DNA of 23,475 nucleotides from an uncultured Polaromonas sp. (lineage in GTDB: Bacteria > Pseudomonadota > Gammaproteobacteria > Burkholderiales > Burkholderiaceae). Of the stretch, positions 1 to 7,908 are shown piece after piece. Below the pieces are notes generated by a model. It made no database searches. It was not told the DNA's origin and saw only the letters and a program-made list of their open reading frames with translations. The position numbers and the translations under genes were made by a program. Within the stretch, counting starts at the first letter, position 1. Each line of letters starts with the position of its first letter. The stretch spans positions 1 to 23,475 of the forward strand of contig CAMLDT010000031.1 of NCBI GenBank assembly GCA_946479075.1, given 5' to 3'.

Positions 1-2
1 AC

Positions 3-1361
3 AAACAGGCGGCGCGGTGTATGGATTGCGGCACGCCGTTCTGCAACAGCGGCTGTCCGGTCAACAACATCATTCCGGATTTCAACGACATGGTGTTTCG
101 CGCCGACTGGAAAAGCGCCATCGACACCCTGCACAGCACCAACAACTTCCCGGAGTTCACCGGCCGCATCTGCCCCGCGCCCTGCGAGGCGGCCTGCACG
201 CTCAACGTGAATGACGACGCGGTGGGCATCAAGTCCATCGAACACGCCATCATCGACCGGGCTTGGGCCGAAGGCTGGGTGACGCCGCAGCCGCCGCAGC
301 ACAAGACCGGCAAAAAAGTGGCGGTGGTGGGTTCCGGCCCGGCCGGCATGGCCGCTGCGCAGCAGCTCGCGCGTGTGGGCCACGACGTGACCCTGTTTGA
401 AAAGAATGACCGCGTTGGCGGGCTGCTGCGTTACGGCATTCCCGACTTCAAGATGGAAAAAGTCCACATCGACCGGCGTGTCGCGCAAATGCAGGCCGAA
501 GGCGTGACCTTCCGCACCGGCGTATTGGTCGGCAAGGCGCAGGACCCGCTCGGCAAGGACTCCAAGGTGACCAACTGGGCCAGGGAAACCATCACGCCCG
601 AGCAGTTGCAAAAGGATTTTGATGCGGTGCTGCTCACGGGCGGTGCCGAGCAGTCGCGTGACCTGCCGGTGCCGGGCCGCGAGCTGGCCGGTGTGCATTT
701 CGCGATGGAGTTCCTGCCGCAGCAAAACAAGGTCAATGCTGGCGACAAGGTCAAGGACCAGCTGCGCGCCGACGGCAAACATGTGATCGTCATCGGCGGC
801 GGCGACACCGGCTCCGACTGTGTGGGCACCAGCAACCGCCACGGCGCGGCCAGCGTCACCCAGTTTGAGCTCATGCCGCAACCGCCCGAGGAAGAAAACC
901 GGCCCATGACCTGGCCGTACTGGCCGATCAAGCTGCGCACCTCCTCGTCCCACGAAGAGGGTTGCGAGCGCGAGTTCGCCATTTCGACCAAGGCGCTGAT
1001 CGGGGAAGGGGGCAAGGTCACCGGGCTGAAAACCGTGCGCGTCGAGTGGAAAGACGGGAAGATGCAGGAAGTGGCGGGCTCGGAGCAGACGCTAAAGGCC
1101 GATCTGGTGCTGCTGGCCATGGGTTTTGTGGCACCTGTGTCCGCCGTGCTGGATGCTTTCGGCATCGAAAAGGATGGCCGCGGCAACGCCAAGGCAAGCA
1201 CCGATTTTTCGGGTGGTTACGCGACCAATGTGCCCAAGGTGTTCGCAGCCGGCGATATCCGCCGCGGGCAAAGCCTGGTGGTGTGGGCGATTCGCGAGGG
1301 CCGGCAGGCCGCGCGCGCTGTCGATGAATTCCTGATGGGTTACAGCGACCTGCCGCGCTGA
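3..1361 (+). CDS. gltD: Glutamate synthase small (beta) subunit, 5' end outside window
   Basis: This is the NADPH-oxidising subunit of glutamate synthase. It passes electrons through FAD and Fe-S clusters to the large subunit GltB, which makes glutamate from glutamine and 2-oxoglutarate. The frame is open from the first bases, so the gene begins upstream; about 453 codons are present and roughly 35-40 N-terminal residues should be missing. Visible motifs are the N-terminal cysteine cluster ([13 protein letters not shown] followed by CPAPCEAAC) that binds Fe-S clusters. There is a FAD-binding GxGxxG segment near bases 318-370 ([11 protein letters not shown]) and an NADPH-binding segment near bases 784-819 ([12 protein letters not shown]). 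The C-terminal FAD motif [16 protein letters not shown] is also present. In this group gltD normally follows gltB, which should lie just outside the left edge. The ATG at base 21 lies inside the first cysteine cluster and is not a credible start. Confidence 0.96.
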   Translation, partial: KQAARCMDCGTPFCNSGCPVNNIIPDFNDMVFRADWKSAIDTLHSTNNFPEFTGRICPAPCEAACTLNVNDDAVGIKSIEHAIIDRAWAEGWVTPQPPQHKTGKKVAVVGSGPAGMAAAQQLARVGHDVTLFEKNDRVGGLLRYGIPDFKMEKVHIDRRVAQMQAEGVTFRTGVLVGKAQDPLGKDSKVTNWARETITPEQLQKDFDAVLLTGGAEQSRDLPVPGRELAGVHFAMEFLPQQNKVNAGDKVKDQLRADGKHVIVIGGGDTGSDCVGTSNRHGAASVTQFELMPQPPEEENRPMTWPYWPIKLRTSSSHEEGCEREFAISTKALIGEGGKVTGLKTVRVEWKDGKMQEVAGSEQTLKADLVLLAMGFVAPVSAVLDAFGIEKDGRGNAKASTDFSGGYATNVPKVFAAGDIRRGQSLVVWAIREGRQAARAVDEFLMGYSDLPR

Positions 1362-1476
1362 AACGCGCAGGCCCACGAAATCGCCCGGGGCGACTGACGA
1401 ACGCGGGTAGGACGCGAGGGCTTCCCGGCCGCGGTCGGTGAACACGTCTCGTCAGGGCGCACCGCCGGCCAGAGGG

Positions 1477-1529
1477 TTGCTATTGAATTAATAGCTGCTT
1501 ACCCTTGCTCCGTAAGGGCTAGAGCCCGA
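1477..1529 (-). repeat. Dispersed palindromic repeat, copy A (inverted orientation)
   Basis: Read on the minus strand this matches the other four copies: a GGGCTCTAGCCC-like head, a variable middle, then CAGCTATT-AATTC-AATAGC. The tail forms a perfect six-base stem (GCTATT 1479-1484 with AATAGC 1490-1495). CCCTT (1502-1506) can pair with AAGGG (1514-1518), and GGGCTAGAGCCC (1516-1527) is itself a palindrome. It lies about 115 bases after gltD and 200 bases before mlaF. Confidence 0.75.
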
Positions 1530-1596
1530 TTGTCTATAAATGTCCGGCCCCTCCGCTGTGAAGCATGGCGGATGAGCGTGGCGGCAAGGGCGCGAC

Positions 1597-1619
1597 CCCC
1601 ATGTTCATGGGGTGATTTT
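1597..1619 (+). terminator. Hairpin with T-rich tail, possible terminator of the glt operon or an operator
   Basis: CCCCATG (1597-1603) and CATGGGG (1606-1612) are perfect inverted arms separated by TT. TGATTTT follows directly. As RNA this would be a short GC-rich stem with a U-rich tail, a weak intrinsic terminator. Its distance from gltD (235 bases) is long, so a protein-binding site upstream of mlaF is an equally possible reading. Confidence 0.35.
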
Positions 1620-1729
1620 GCAGGGATATGCCGGGGGTGCCGGCTGTCCGTTCAGGGCAAACCCTTTATCATCGAGGCATTGCAATCGAGGCCGACCCGA
1701 CACCTGCGACGGCTTTTCCCTTCCCCCCC

Positions 1730-2578
1730 ATGTCCGACACTGCGCCACTTCCACTGGTTGAATTCCAGGATGTCACCTTTGCCTATCCAGGTGCCAAAGG
1801 CGACCGTGTCATTCTGGATGAGGTCACGCTGACGGTGCCGCGTGGCAAGGTGACGGCGCTGATGGGCGCATCGGGCGGCGGAAAAACGACCGTGCTGCGC
1901 CTGATCGGCGGCCAGCAAAGGGCGAACCGGGGCAAGGTGCTGTTTGATGGCCGTGACATGGGCGGCCTGAGCCAGGCCGACCTGTACAAGGCGCGGCGCC
2001 GCATGGGCATGTTGTTCCAGTTCGGTGCCCTGTTCACCGATCTCAACGTGTTCGACAACGTGGCTTTTCCCTTGCGCGAACACACGGCGCTCACCGAAGA
2101 GTTGATTCGCGACATCGTGCTCATGAAACTCAACGCGGTTGGCCTGCGTGGTGCCCGCGACCTCATGCCCAGCGAGATTTCCGGCGGCATGGCCAGGCGG
2201 GTGGCACTGGCGCGCGCCATCGTGCTGGACCCGGAACTCATCATGTACGACGAGCCCTTTGCCGGGCTGGACCCGATTTCGCTGGGCACCGCCGCCCAGT
2301 TGATACGCCAGCTCAATGACACGCTGGGCATCACCAGCATTGTGGTGTCGCATGATCTGGAAGAGACTTTTCGCATCGCCGACAAGGTCATCATCCTGGC
2401 CAATGGTGGCATCGCGGCCCAGGGCACACCCGACGAAGTGCGCCATTCCACCGATCCGCTGGTGCACCAGTTTGTCAATGCGCTGGCGGAGGGGCCGGTG
2501 CAGTTTCATTACCCGGGCCCGGACGAGGCTGCGGATTTCGGCGTGGTGCCCGTCACCGGCCGGGGAAGGCGATCATGA
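1730..2578 (+). CDS. mlaF: MlaF, ATP-binding subunit of the Mla phospholipid transporter
   Basis: This is the cytoplasmic ATPase of the MlaFEDB complex in the inner membrane, which moves phospholipids between the membranes to keep the outer leaflet free of them. The protein has 282 residues. Motifs in order are Walker A GASGGGKT (46-53), ABC signature SGGMA (151-155), Walker B LIMYDE (170-175) and the switch histidine in SHDLEE (H208). I chose the ATG at 1730 because it gives MSDTAPLPLVEFQDV and the usual family length; the upstream in-frame ATG at 1628 would add 34 residues without family resemblance. It is the first gene of the mlaFEDACB run and its stop overlaps the mlaE start (ATGA at 2575-2578), which suggests translational coupling. 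Confidence 0.93.
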   Translation: MSDTAPLPLVEFQDVTFAYPGAKGDRVILDEVTLTVPRGKVTALMGASGGGKTTVLRLIGGQQRANRGKVLFDGRDMGGLSQADLYKARRRMGMLFQFGALFTDLNVFDNVAFPLREHTALTEELIRDIVLMKLNAVGLRGARDLMPSEISGGMARRVALARAIVLDPELIMYDEPFAGLDPISLGTAAQLIRQLNDTLGITSIVVSHDLEETFRIADKVIILANGGIAAQGTPDEVRHSTDPLVHQFVNALAEGPVQFHYPGPDEAADFGVVPVTGRGRRS

Positions 2579-3363
2579 ACCGGCTGGGCGCTTTGGTGGC
2601 CGATCTTGGCTTTGCCACGCGCAGCAAGCTCAACGAGCTGGGCTACGGCGCGCGCATGATGCTGCGCCTGCTGGCGCTCACCGGCCCGGCGTTCCGCCGC
2701 TTTGGCCTGATCCGGGACCAGATCCTGTTTCTCGGCAATTATTCGCTGGCCATCATCACCGTGTCGGGCTTGTTTGTCGGCTTTGTGCTGGGCCTGCAGA
2801 GTTACTACGCGCTGCAGCGTTACGGCTCCTCGGAGGCGCTCGGTTTGCTGGTGGCCCTGAGCCTGGTGCGCGAACTGGGCCCGGTCGTGACGGCGCTGCT
2901 GTTTGCCGGGCGGGCTGGCACGGCCCTGACCGCCGAGATCGGCCTGATGAAAGCGGGCGAACAGTTGTCTGCCATGGAAATGATGGCGGTCGATCCGGTC
3001 CGGCGGATTCTGGCGCCGCGTTTCTGGGGCGGGGTGATCGCCATGCCGCTGCTGGCTGCCGTGTTCAGTGCGGTGGGCATTCTCGGCGGCTGGGTCGTCG
3101 GCGTGCTGATGATTGGTGTGGACGCCGGCGCGTTCTGGAGTCAGATGCAGTCCGGCGTGGATGTCTGGCGCGATGTCGGCAATGGCGTTGTCAAAAGTCT
3201 GGTGTTCGGCGTGACCGTGACCTTTATCGCGCTTTTCCAGGGCTTTGAAGCCCAGGCCACGCCGGAAGGCGTGGCACGCGCCACCACGCGGACCGTGGTG
3301 CTGGCCTCGCTGGCGGTGCTGGGGTTTGACTTTGTACTCACCGCCCTGATGTTCAGCGTGTGA
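2575..3363 (+). CDS. mlaE: MlaE, permease subunit of the Mla phospholipid transporter
   Basis: This integral inner-membrane permease of the MlaE family has 262 residues. It dimerises, carries the MlaD ring on its periplasmic side and binds MlaF on its cytoplasmic side. Hydrophobic segments are seen at about residues 55-77, 90-112, 150-183, 203-222 and 240-260. The family hallmark runs through residues 98-140 and includes ELGPVVTALLFAGRAGTALT followed by EIGLMKAGEQ. The N-terminal amphipathic part (1-50) is also typical. The start overlaps the mlaF stop by four bases. A 97-base gap follows before mlaD, unusual in this operon, and it could hold an internal promoter. Confidence 0.93.
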   Translation: MNRLGALVADLGFATRSKLNELGYGARMMLRLLALTGPAFRRFGLIRDQILFLGNYSLAIITVSGLFVGFVLGLQSYYALQRYGSSEALGLLVALSLVRELGPVVTALLFAGRAGTALTAEIGLMKAGEQLSAMEMMAVDPVRRILAPRFWGGVIAMPLLAAVFSAVGILGGWVVGVLMIGVDAGAFWSQMQSGVDVWRDVGNGVVKSLVFGVTVTFIALFQGFEAQATPEGVARATTRTVVLASLAVLGFDFVLTALMFSV

Positions 3364-3374
3364 CTTTTATCACC

Positions 3375-3403
3375 TTGGCCTGAACCCGCTCCAATGCGAA
3401 AAT
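3375..3403 (+). promoter_or_regulatory. Possible internal sigma-70-type promoter before mlaD
   Basis: TTGGCC (3375-3380) and GAAAAT (3398-3403) each match four of six bases of the standard -35 and -10 boxes and are separated by exactly 17 bases. They lie in the only sizeable gap between mlaF and mlaA. Downstream, ACTGCC (3417-3422) and GGCAGT (3437-3442) form an imperfect hairpin before the mlaD ribosome-binding site. The match is modest and could arise by chance. Confidence 0.25.
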
Positions 3404-3460
3404 TTCCCTCATCCCCACTGCCGGTCGCATGCCGCAGGCAGTGCTTCTCAAGGAACCCAG

Positions 3461-3964
3461 ATGCAACGCTCCAAAAATGACGTGTGGGTCGGCCTCTTCG
3501 TGCTGGCCGGCGCTGCGGCCGTCCTGTTTCTCGCCCTGAAAGCTGCCAATTTGCTGACGCTGAGCTTTGACAAGTCTTACGACGTCGTGGCCAAGTTCGA
3601 CAATATTGGTGGCTTGAAGCCACGCGCGGCGGTGAAAAGCGCGGGCGTCATTGTCGGACGGGTCGAGAACATCACCTTTGACGACAAATCCTATCAAGCC
3701 AGTGTTAATCTGGCCATGGAAAGCCGCTACGTTTTCCCCAAGGACAGCTCACTGAAAATTCTCACCAGTGGGCTGTTGGGGGAACAATACATCGGCATTG
3801 AGGCGGGGGCCGACGAGAAAAATCTGGCAGCGGGCGACGTGGTCAAACAGACGCAGTCGGCGGTGGTGCTGGAAAATCTGATCAGCCAGTTTTTGTACAG
3901 CAAGGCGGCGGACAGCAGTTCCTCGACGACTGCGGCGCCGGCAGGGAACAACGATAAAAAATGA
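3461..3964 (+). CDS. mlaD: MlaD, MCE-domain substrate-binding subunit of the Mla transporter
   Basis: This membrane-anchored protein has 167 residues and one MCE domain. MlaD forms a hexameric ring that receives or delivers lipid between the permease MlaE and periplasmic MlaC. One N-terminal transmembrane helix is seen at about residues 8-27. The MCE domain spans about 38-118 and includes the family stretch FDNIGGLKPRAAVKSAGVIVG and the later SGLLGEQYIGIEAG. The C-terminus (about 145-167) is low-complexity, rich in serine, alanine and lysine. A good ribosome-binding site, AAGGA at 3450-3454, supports the ATG at 3461. The stop overlaps the mlaA start by four bases. Confidence 0.94.
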   Translation: MQRSKNDVWVGLFVLAGAAAVLFLALKAANLLTLSFDKSYDVVAKFDNIGGLKPRAAVKSAGVIVGRVENITFDDKSYQASVNLAMESRYVFPKDSSLKILTSGLLGEQYIGIEAGADEKNLAAGDVVKQTQSAVVLENLISQFLYSKAADSSSSTTAAPAGNNDKK

Positions 3965-4698
3965 ACACACGAACCACGATGAAAATTTCCGGCCTTTGCG
4001 CCGGTCTGCTGGCCCTGGCCTTGCTCCAGGGTTGTGCCACGGGCCCGAATCCGCGCGACCCGTTCGAGCCGTTTAACCGCAGCGTAAGCCGCTTCAACGA
4101 GGGTCTGGACGAGGCCATCGTCAAGCCGGTGGCGCAGGCTTATCAGGACGTGTTGCCCTCGCCGGTGCGCACCGGCGTCAGCAATTTCTTCAACAACCTG
4201 AGCGACGTCTGGTCCATGGTCAACAACCTGCTGCAGGGCCGCCCCCAGGCGGCGGGCGACAGCCTGATGCGTTTCAGCATCAACACCACCATGGGGCTGG
4301 GCGGCGTTCTGGACTGGGCGAGCGACATGGGGATCGAGCGTCACCGGGAAGATTTCGGCAAGACACTGGGCCGCTGGGGTGTGGATACCGGGCCGTACCT
4401 GGTGCTGCCGATTCTCGGCCCCTCCACCGTTCGTGATACTGCCGCACTCACTGTAGATACCCGGGGCGATTTGGTGAACCACGTCCATGATGTGTCCGCA
4501 CGCAATTCACTGTACGTCCTTCGCGCCGTGGATCTGCGCGCCAGCTTGTTGCGTGCCGGCGAGGTGCTGGACCAGGCGGCGCTGGATAAATACAGTTTCA
4601 CGCGGGACGCGTATTTGCAGCGCCGCGGTGCCGTTCTGGACGCCAATGGCGATACCGAAGAACGGTATGACCTGCCGGAGAAGGCGCCGTCAAAGTAA
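3961..4698 (+). CDS. mlaA: MlaA (VacJ), outer-membrane lipoprotein of the Mla pathway
   Basis: MlaA sits in the outer membrane, usually with porins, and removes misplaced phospholipids from the outer leaflet, passing them to MlaC. The protein has 245 residues. The N-terminus is a lipoprotein signal peptide with lipobox LLQG before C25. The family core follows: NPRDPFEPFNRSVSRFNEGLD, the segment LPSPVRTGVSNFFNNL near residues 65-80, and GPYLVLPILGPSTVRDT near 142-158. In E. coli mlaA lies apart from mlaFEDCB; here it lies between mlaD and mlaC, so the whole pathway is in one transcription unit. The start overlaps the mlaD stop (ATGA at 3961-3964). A later in-frame ATG (residue 7) is possible but would break the overlap. 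Confidence 0.94.
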   Translation: MNTRTTMKISGLCAGLLALALLQGCATGPNPRDPFEPFNRSVSRFNEGLDEAIVKPVAQAYQDVLPSPVRTGVSNFFNNLSDVWSMVNNLLQGRPQAAGDSLMRFSINTTMGLGGVLDWASDMGIERHREDFGKTLGRWGVDTGPYLVLPILGPSTVRDTAALTVDTRGDLVNHVHDVSARNSLYVLRAVDLRASLLRAGEVLDQAALDKYSFTRDAYLQRRGAVLDANGDTEERYDLPEKAPSK

Positions 4699-4833
4699 AG
4701 AAGCTTTACAACTTGCTTGCCTGAACTTCACCAGAACCGTGAACCAAGGCATTCAAGCTGCTGTCCAATAAAGTCTGCTGGCATTGCGCCAATCCCGCAA
4801 TTTTGCTGCTTTGTTCTGATTGAAAGAGAAACC

Positions 4834-5469
4834 ATGAACCGTCGAATGTTTAGCCAAGTTGTTGGTGTGTCCCTGTCTATGGCCCTGTTTGCAGGGGTTG
4901 TGCCCGCGCGTGCTGCGGATGAGGCGCCGGATGCCCTGATCAAGCGGACCTCCACCGAAGTGCTGGATGCCATCAAGGCCGACAAGGCCATTCAGTCCGG
5001 CGATGTGAGCAAGATCATCGCCCTGGTGGACAGCAAGGTCATGCCGCATGTCAATTTCACGCGCATGACGGCTGCTGCTGTCGGCAGGAACTGGCGCCAG
5101 GCCACCCCTGAGCAGCAAAAACGCCTGCAGGATGAGTTCAAGACCCTGCTGGTGCGGACCTATTCGGGTGCCTTGGCCCAGGTCAAGGACCAGACCGTCA
5201 GCGTCAAGCCGCTTCGCGCTGCGCCGGCCGACACCGAAGTCCAGGTGCGTACCGAGGTGCTGGGCCGCGGGGATCCGGTGCAGCTTGACTACCGCATGGA
5301 AAAGACGCCCACCGGCTGGAAAATTTATGACCTCAACGTGCTCGGTATCTGGCTGGTGGAAACCTACCGTACCCAGTTTGCGCAGGAAATTTCCGCCAAG
5401 GGCGTGGACGGGTTGATCGCGGCGCTGGCCCAGCGCAACCAGTCCAACGTCGTGGCCAAAAAGCCCTGA
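4834..5469 (+). CDS. mlaC: MlaC, periplasmic phospholipid-binding shuttle
   Basis: This soluble periplasmic carrier moves phospholipids between MlaA at the outer membrane and MlaD at the inner membrane. The protein has 211 residues. A Sec signal peptide is clear: MNRRMF, a hydrophobic core to about residue 24, and a likely cleavage after ARA near residue 27. The mature part shows the family pattern with DSKVMPHVNFTRMTAAAVG, then FKTLLVRTYSGAL and GWKIYDLNVLGIWLVETYR. I chose the ATG at 4834 because the signal peptide starts there and a purine-rich site, GAAAGAGAA, precedes it. The frame is open upstream to 4717 but that part has no secretion signal. The 135-base gap after mlaA shows no convincing promoter. 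Confidence 0.93.
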   Translation: MNRRMFSQVVGVSLSMALFAGVVPARAADEAPDALIKRTSTEVLDAIKADKAIQSGDVSKIIALVDSKVMPHVNFTRMTAAAVGRNWRQATPEQQKRLQDEFKTLLVRTYSGALAQVKDQTVSVKPLRAAPADTEVQVRTEVLGRGDPVQLDYRMEKTPTGWKIYDLNVLGIWLVETYRTQFAQEISAKGVDGLIAALAQRNQSNVVAKKP

Positions 5470-5484
5470 GCGGGTGCCCTTGCC

Positions 5485-5754
5485 GTGCTGTTGCTTCCGT
5501 CCCGTCTGACGCACGACTTGGCCGCCGCTGTGGTGCTTGCGCTGGAGGCCTCGCTGGCCGGTGAGGATGGTCAGCAGGTTGTGGCCGACGCGGCTGCGCT
5601 GCAGGAGTTCGACTCCTCCGCGCTGGCTGTTTTGCTGGCCTGCCGGCGCCGGGTGCTGGCCGCGGGCAAGGCCTTTTCTGTGCGAAACCTGCCTGACCGG
5701 CTCCGGCAACTGGCCGCGCTGTATGGCGTTCAGGACCTGCTGCCGGCCGCCTGA
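5485..5754 (+). CDS. mlaB: MlaB-like STAS-domain protein
   Basis: This is a small cytoplasmic STAS-domain protein of 89 residues. In E. coli MlaB binds MlaF and is needed for activity and stability of the MlaFEDB complex. Here the central loop FDSSALAVLL (residues 42-51) matches the STAS loop that carries the key Ser/Thr, and the C-terminus VRNLPDRLRQLAALYGVQDLL is typical. The only fitting start is GTG at 5485, 15 bases after the mlaC stop; no strong ribosome-binding site is visible, so coupling to mlaC translation is likely. Identification rests on fold pattern and position, because STAS domains diverge strongly. Confidence 0.85.
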   Translation: MLLLPSRLTHDLAAAVVLALEASLAGEDGQQVVADAAALQEFDSSALAVLLACRRRVLAAGKAFSVRNLPDRLRQLAALYGVQDLLPAA

Positions 5755-5836
5755 GCCGCGCGGGCGAGGGTGGCCCAAGGTCCTTTTCGGGGAGGTCGCC
5801 CGGCAAAAGCGGCTTGCACCTTAAAATAGCTGGCTC

Positions 5837-6766
5837 ATGCCAGCCATTTCCTTCCAGTCTGTCTCCAAAAACTACCCTGCAACCCACAGCCGCTCCGCCT
5901 CAGGCGTCCGGGCGCTGGACGATGTGAGCTTCGACATCGAGCCGGGAGAATTTTTCGGCCTGCTCGGGCCCAATGGCGCCGGCAAAACCTCGTTGATCAG
6001 CATTCTTGCGGGTTTGTCACGGGCCACCAGCGGCACGGTGACCGTGCACGGCAGCAATGTGATCACAGACTATGGCGCTGCACGGCGCAAGCTCGGCATT
6101 GTGCCGCAGGAGCTGGTGTTCGACCCCTTTTTCACGGTGCGGGAGGCGCTGCGCATCCAGTCCGGCTATTTCGGCGTCAAGGGCAACGACGACTGGATTG
6201 ACGAGTTGCTTGCCAGCCTGGGACTGGCAGACAAGGCCAACGCCAACATGCGCCAGCTTTCCGGCGGCATGAAGCGCCGTGTGCTGGTGGCGCAGGCGCT
6301 GGTGCACAAACCCCCGGTCATTGTGCTCGACGAACCCACGGCCGGTGTGGACGTGGAACTGCGCCAAACCCTCTGGCAATTCATTGCCAGGCTTAACAAG
6401 CAGGGCAGTACCGTGCTGCTGACCACCCATTACCTGGAAGAAGCCGAAGCCCTGTGCAGCCGCATTGCCATGCTCAAGCAGGGCCGCATGGTGGCGCTGG
6501 CCTCGACCTCCGAATTGCTCAGGGCCGCCTCGTCCAATGTGCTGCGGTTCAAGATCGACAGCGAGTTGCCGAAAGCACTTGCCGACAAGGCGCGCATCAC
6601 CGGCCGGATTGTGCAATTGCCTGCGCACAACGCCCAGGAAATCGAACACTACCTGGCCGCCATCCGCGAAGCCGGCCTGGTGGCCGAGGATGTCGAGATC
6701 CGCAAGGCCGACCTCGAAGACGTGTTTCTTGAAGTGATGGCGGAAAAAATCGGGGTGACAGCATGA
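5837..6766 (+). CDS. ABC-2 type transporter ATP-binding protein, YadG-like
   Basis: This is the ATPase of a two-gene ABC exporter with 309 residues. Motifs in order are Walker A GPNGAGKT (44-51), signature LSGGMKRR (141-148), Walker B VIVLDEPTAG (161-170) and switch histidine H198 in TTHYLEEAE. The C-terminal 90 residues resemble the extension usual in YadG/CcmA-type ATPases of drug or polysaccharide exporters. Its partner is the next gene, which overlaps by four bases. The pair follows the mla genes, and I recall a similar order in other Burkholderiales. A role in envelope lipid or polymer export is inference; the substrate is unknown. The start at 5837 gives a normal N-terminal beta strand (AISFQSVSKNY). 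Confidence 0.88.
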   Translation: MPAISFQSVSKNYPATHSRSASGVRALDDVSFDIEPGEFFGLLGPNGAGKTSLISILAGLSRATSGTVTVHGSNVITDYGAARRKLGIVPQELVFDPFFTVREALRIQSGYFGVKGNDDWIDELLASLGLADKANANMRQLSGGMKRRVLVAQALVHKPPVIVLDEPTAGVDVELRQTLWQFIARLNKQGSTVLLTTHYLEEAEALCSRIAMLKQGRMVALASTSELLRAASSNVLRFKIDSELPKALADKARITGRIVQLPAHNAQEIEHYLAAIREAGLVAEDVEIRKADLEDVFLEVMAEKIGVTA

Positions 6767-7521
6767 TGACCGGCTGGCAAACCCTGTTCTACAAGGAAGT
6801 CATGCGCTTCTGGAAAGTTGGTTTCCAGACCGTCGGCGCGCCGATTCTCACCGCCGTGATGTACATGCTGATCTTCGGTCACGTGTTGCAGGACCATGTC
6901 AAGGTGTATGGCACGGTCAGCTACACCGCCTTCCTGGTGCCCGGCCTGGTCATGATGAGCGTGCTGCAAAACGCGTTCGCCAACAGTTCCTCATCGCTGA
7001 TGCAGAGCAAGATGATGGGCAGCCTGGTGTTTGTACTGCTCACACCGCTGTCGCACTGGGCCTGGTTTTGCGCCTATGTGGGCTCGTCCATTGTGCGGGG
7101 CCTGGCCGTGGGCCTGGGCGTATTTGCCGTGACGGTGTATTTCGGCCGGCCGGGCTTTGTGGCACCGCTGTGGATTCTGGTGTTTGCCCTGCTCGGCGCC
7201 GGCCTGCTGGGTGCCCTTGGCCTGATTGCCGGCCTCTGGTCGGAAAAATTCGACCAGATGGCCGTGTTTCAGAACTTCGTGATCATGCCCATGACCTTTC
7301 TGAGCGGCGTGTTTTACTCCGTTCATTCCCTGCCGCCGTTCTGGCAGACCGTCAGCCACCTGAACCCGTTTTTCTACATGATTGATGGCTTTCGTTATGG
7401 CTTTTTCGGCGTCAGTGACGTTTCCCCATGGCTGAGTCTGGCCATTGTGGGGACAGCGTGGCTGGTGGTCAGCGGCATCGCCGTGAACCTTTTGCGCATC
7501 GGCTACAAAATCAGGCACTGA
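6763..7521 (+). CDS. ABC-2 type transporter permease, YadH-like
   Basis: This integral membrane permease of the ABC-2 family has 252 residues and partners the preceding ATPase. About six hydrophobic segments are visible: roughly residues 24-42, 50-72, 102-127, 132-158, 166-185 and 222-245. The N-terminal amphipathic stretch (WQTLFYKEVMRFWK) and the C-proximal segment LPPFWQTVSHLNPFFYMIDG match the family. The start ATG overlaps the ATPase stop (ATGA at 6763-6766). A second ATG follows at once at 6766. The substrate cannot be told from sequence. A GC-rich repeat begins seven bases after the stop. Confidence 0.88.
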   Translation: MMTGWQTLFYKEVMRFWKVGFQTVGAPILTAVMYMLIFGHVLQDHVKVYGTVSYTAFLVPGLVMMSVLQNAFANSSSSLMQSKMMGSLVFVLLTPLSHWAWFCAYVGSSIVRGLAVGLGVFAVTVYFGRPGFVAPLWILVFALLGAGLLGALGLIAGLWSEKFDQMAVFQNFVIMPMTFLSGVFYSVHSLPPFWQTVSHLNPFFYMIDGFRYGFFGVSDVSPWLSLAIVGTAWLVVSGIAVNLLRIGYKIRH

Positions 7522-7527
7522 ACATAT

Positions 7528-7603
7528 GGCCCCCACGTTTGCACTTCGTGTACTGCACTGCCCCCCGAGGGGGCTAATTTCCCTTGGGGCGGCCCGGCGG
7601 GAA
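7528..7603 (+). repeat. GC-rich intergenic repeat, copy 1 (yadH-ibaG gap)
   Basis: The element begins ATGGCCCCCACG, contains a purine-pyrimidine hairpin CCCCCCGAGGGGG (7561-7573), and ends near TTGGGGCGGCCCGG. It closely matches 17486-17553. A partial second start (GGCCCCCGCG) follows at about 7607, and the segment GCTGCGTGTCGCT after it matches the end of the tatA-tatB copy. It therefore looks like one full element plus a fragment. I recall similar sequences as abundant in Comamonadaceae genomes. Confidence 0.65.
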
Positions 7604-7658
7604 ATTGGCCCCCGCGTTTGCGCGCTGCGTGTCGCTCTCCCTCACTGAACGAGACATC

Positions 7659-7904
7659 ATGACCAGCGAAGAACTTCAAACCCTCATTGCGGCAGGCCTG
7701 CCCTGCGAGCACATCGAACTGACCGGCGACGGCAGGCACTGGTATGCCACCGTGGTGTCCAGCGCCTTTGAAGGCCAGCGCCTGATCCAGCGCCACCAGC
7801 GGGTGTATGCCACGCTGGGCGGGCGTTTGCAGACCGACGAGGTGCACGCGCTGTCGATGAAAACCTACACGCCCGCCGAATGGGCCAACCACCCCGAAAA
7901 ATAA
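7659..7904 (+). CDS. ibaG: BolA/IbaG-family protein
   Basis: This small cytoplasmic protein of the BolA family has 81 residues. Such proteins partner monothiol glutaredoxins and bind Fe-S clusters; the IbaG (YrbA) branch is linked to acid stress and is encoded next to murA in E. coli, as here. Family features are the N-terminal helix ([14 protein letters not shown]), the strand pair [17 protein letters not shown], and the conserved block [20 protein letters not shown] near residues 45-65. I chose the ATG at 7659 because it gives the family N-terminus and has GAACGAGA upstream. The frame runs open to 7584, but that extra part lies in the GC-rich repeat. murA starts five bases after the stop. 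Confidence 0.88.
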   Translation: MTSEELQTLIAAGLPCEHIELTGDGRHWYATVVSSAFEGQRLIQRHQRVYATLGGRLQTDEVHALSMKTYTPAEWANHPEK

Positions 7905-7908
7905 GCCC

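Larger units (their letters stand above)
1362..1729. other. Long non-coding gap between gltD and mlaF
   Basis: This 368-base stretch holds no credible gene; the open frames that cross it overlap mlaF and have no family resemblance. It contains an inverted copy of the dispersed 53-base repeat (1477-1529) and a hairpin with a T-rich 3' side (1597-1619). The mlaF promoter should also lie here. A possible -10 hexamer TATCAT is at 1667-1672, but I see no good -35 partner, so I do not call a promoter. Confidence 0.6.

Noticed and set aside
1530..1832. Small plus-strand open frame upstream of mlaF
   Set aside because: It overlaps the mlaF start in another frame and shows arginine/proline-rich shadow composition.
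4753..5778. Minus-strand open frame (341 codons) opposite mlaC and mlaB
   Set aside because: Composition is that of a shadow frame, and mlaC with its signal peptide and mlaB clearly occupy the plus strand.
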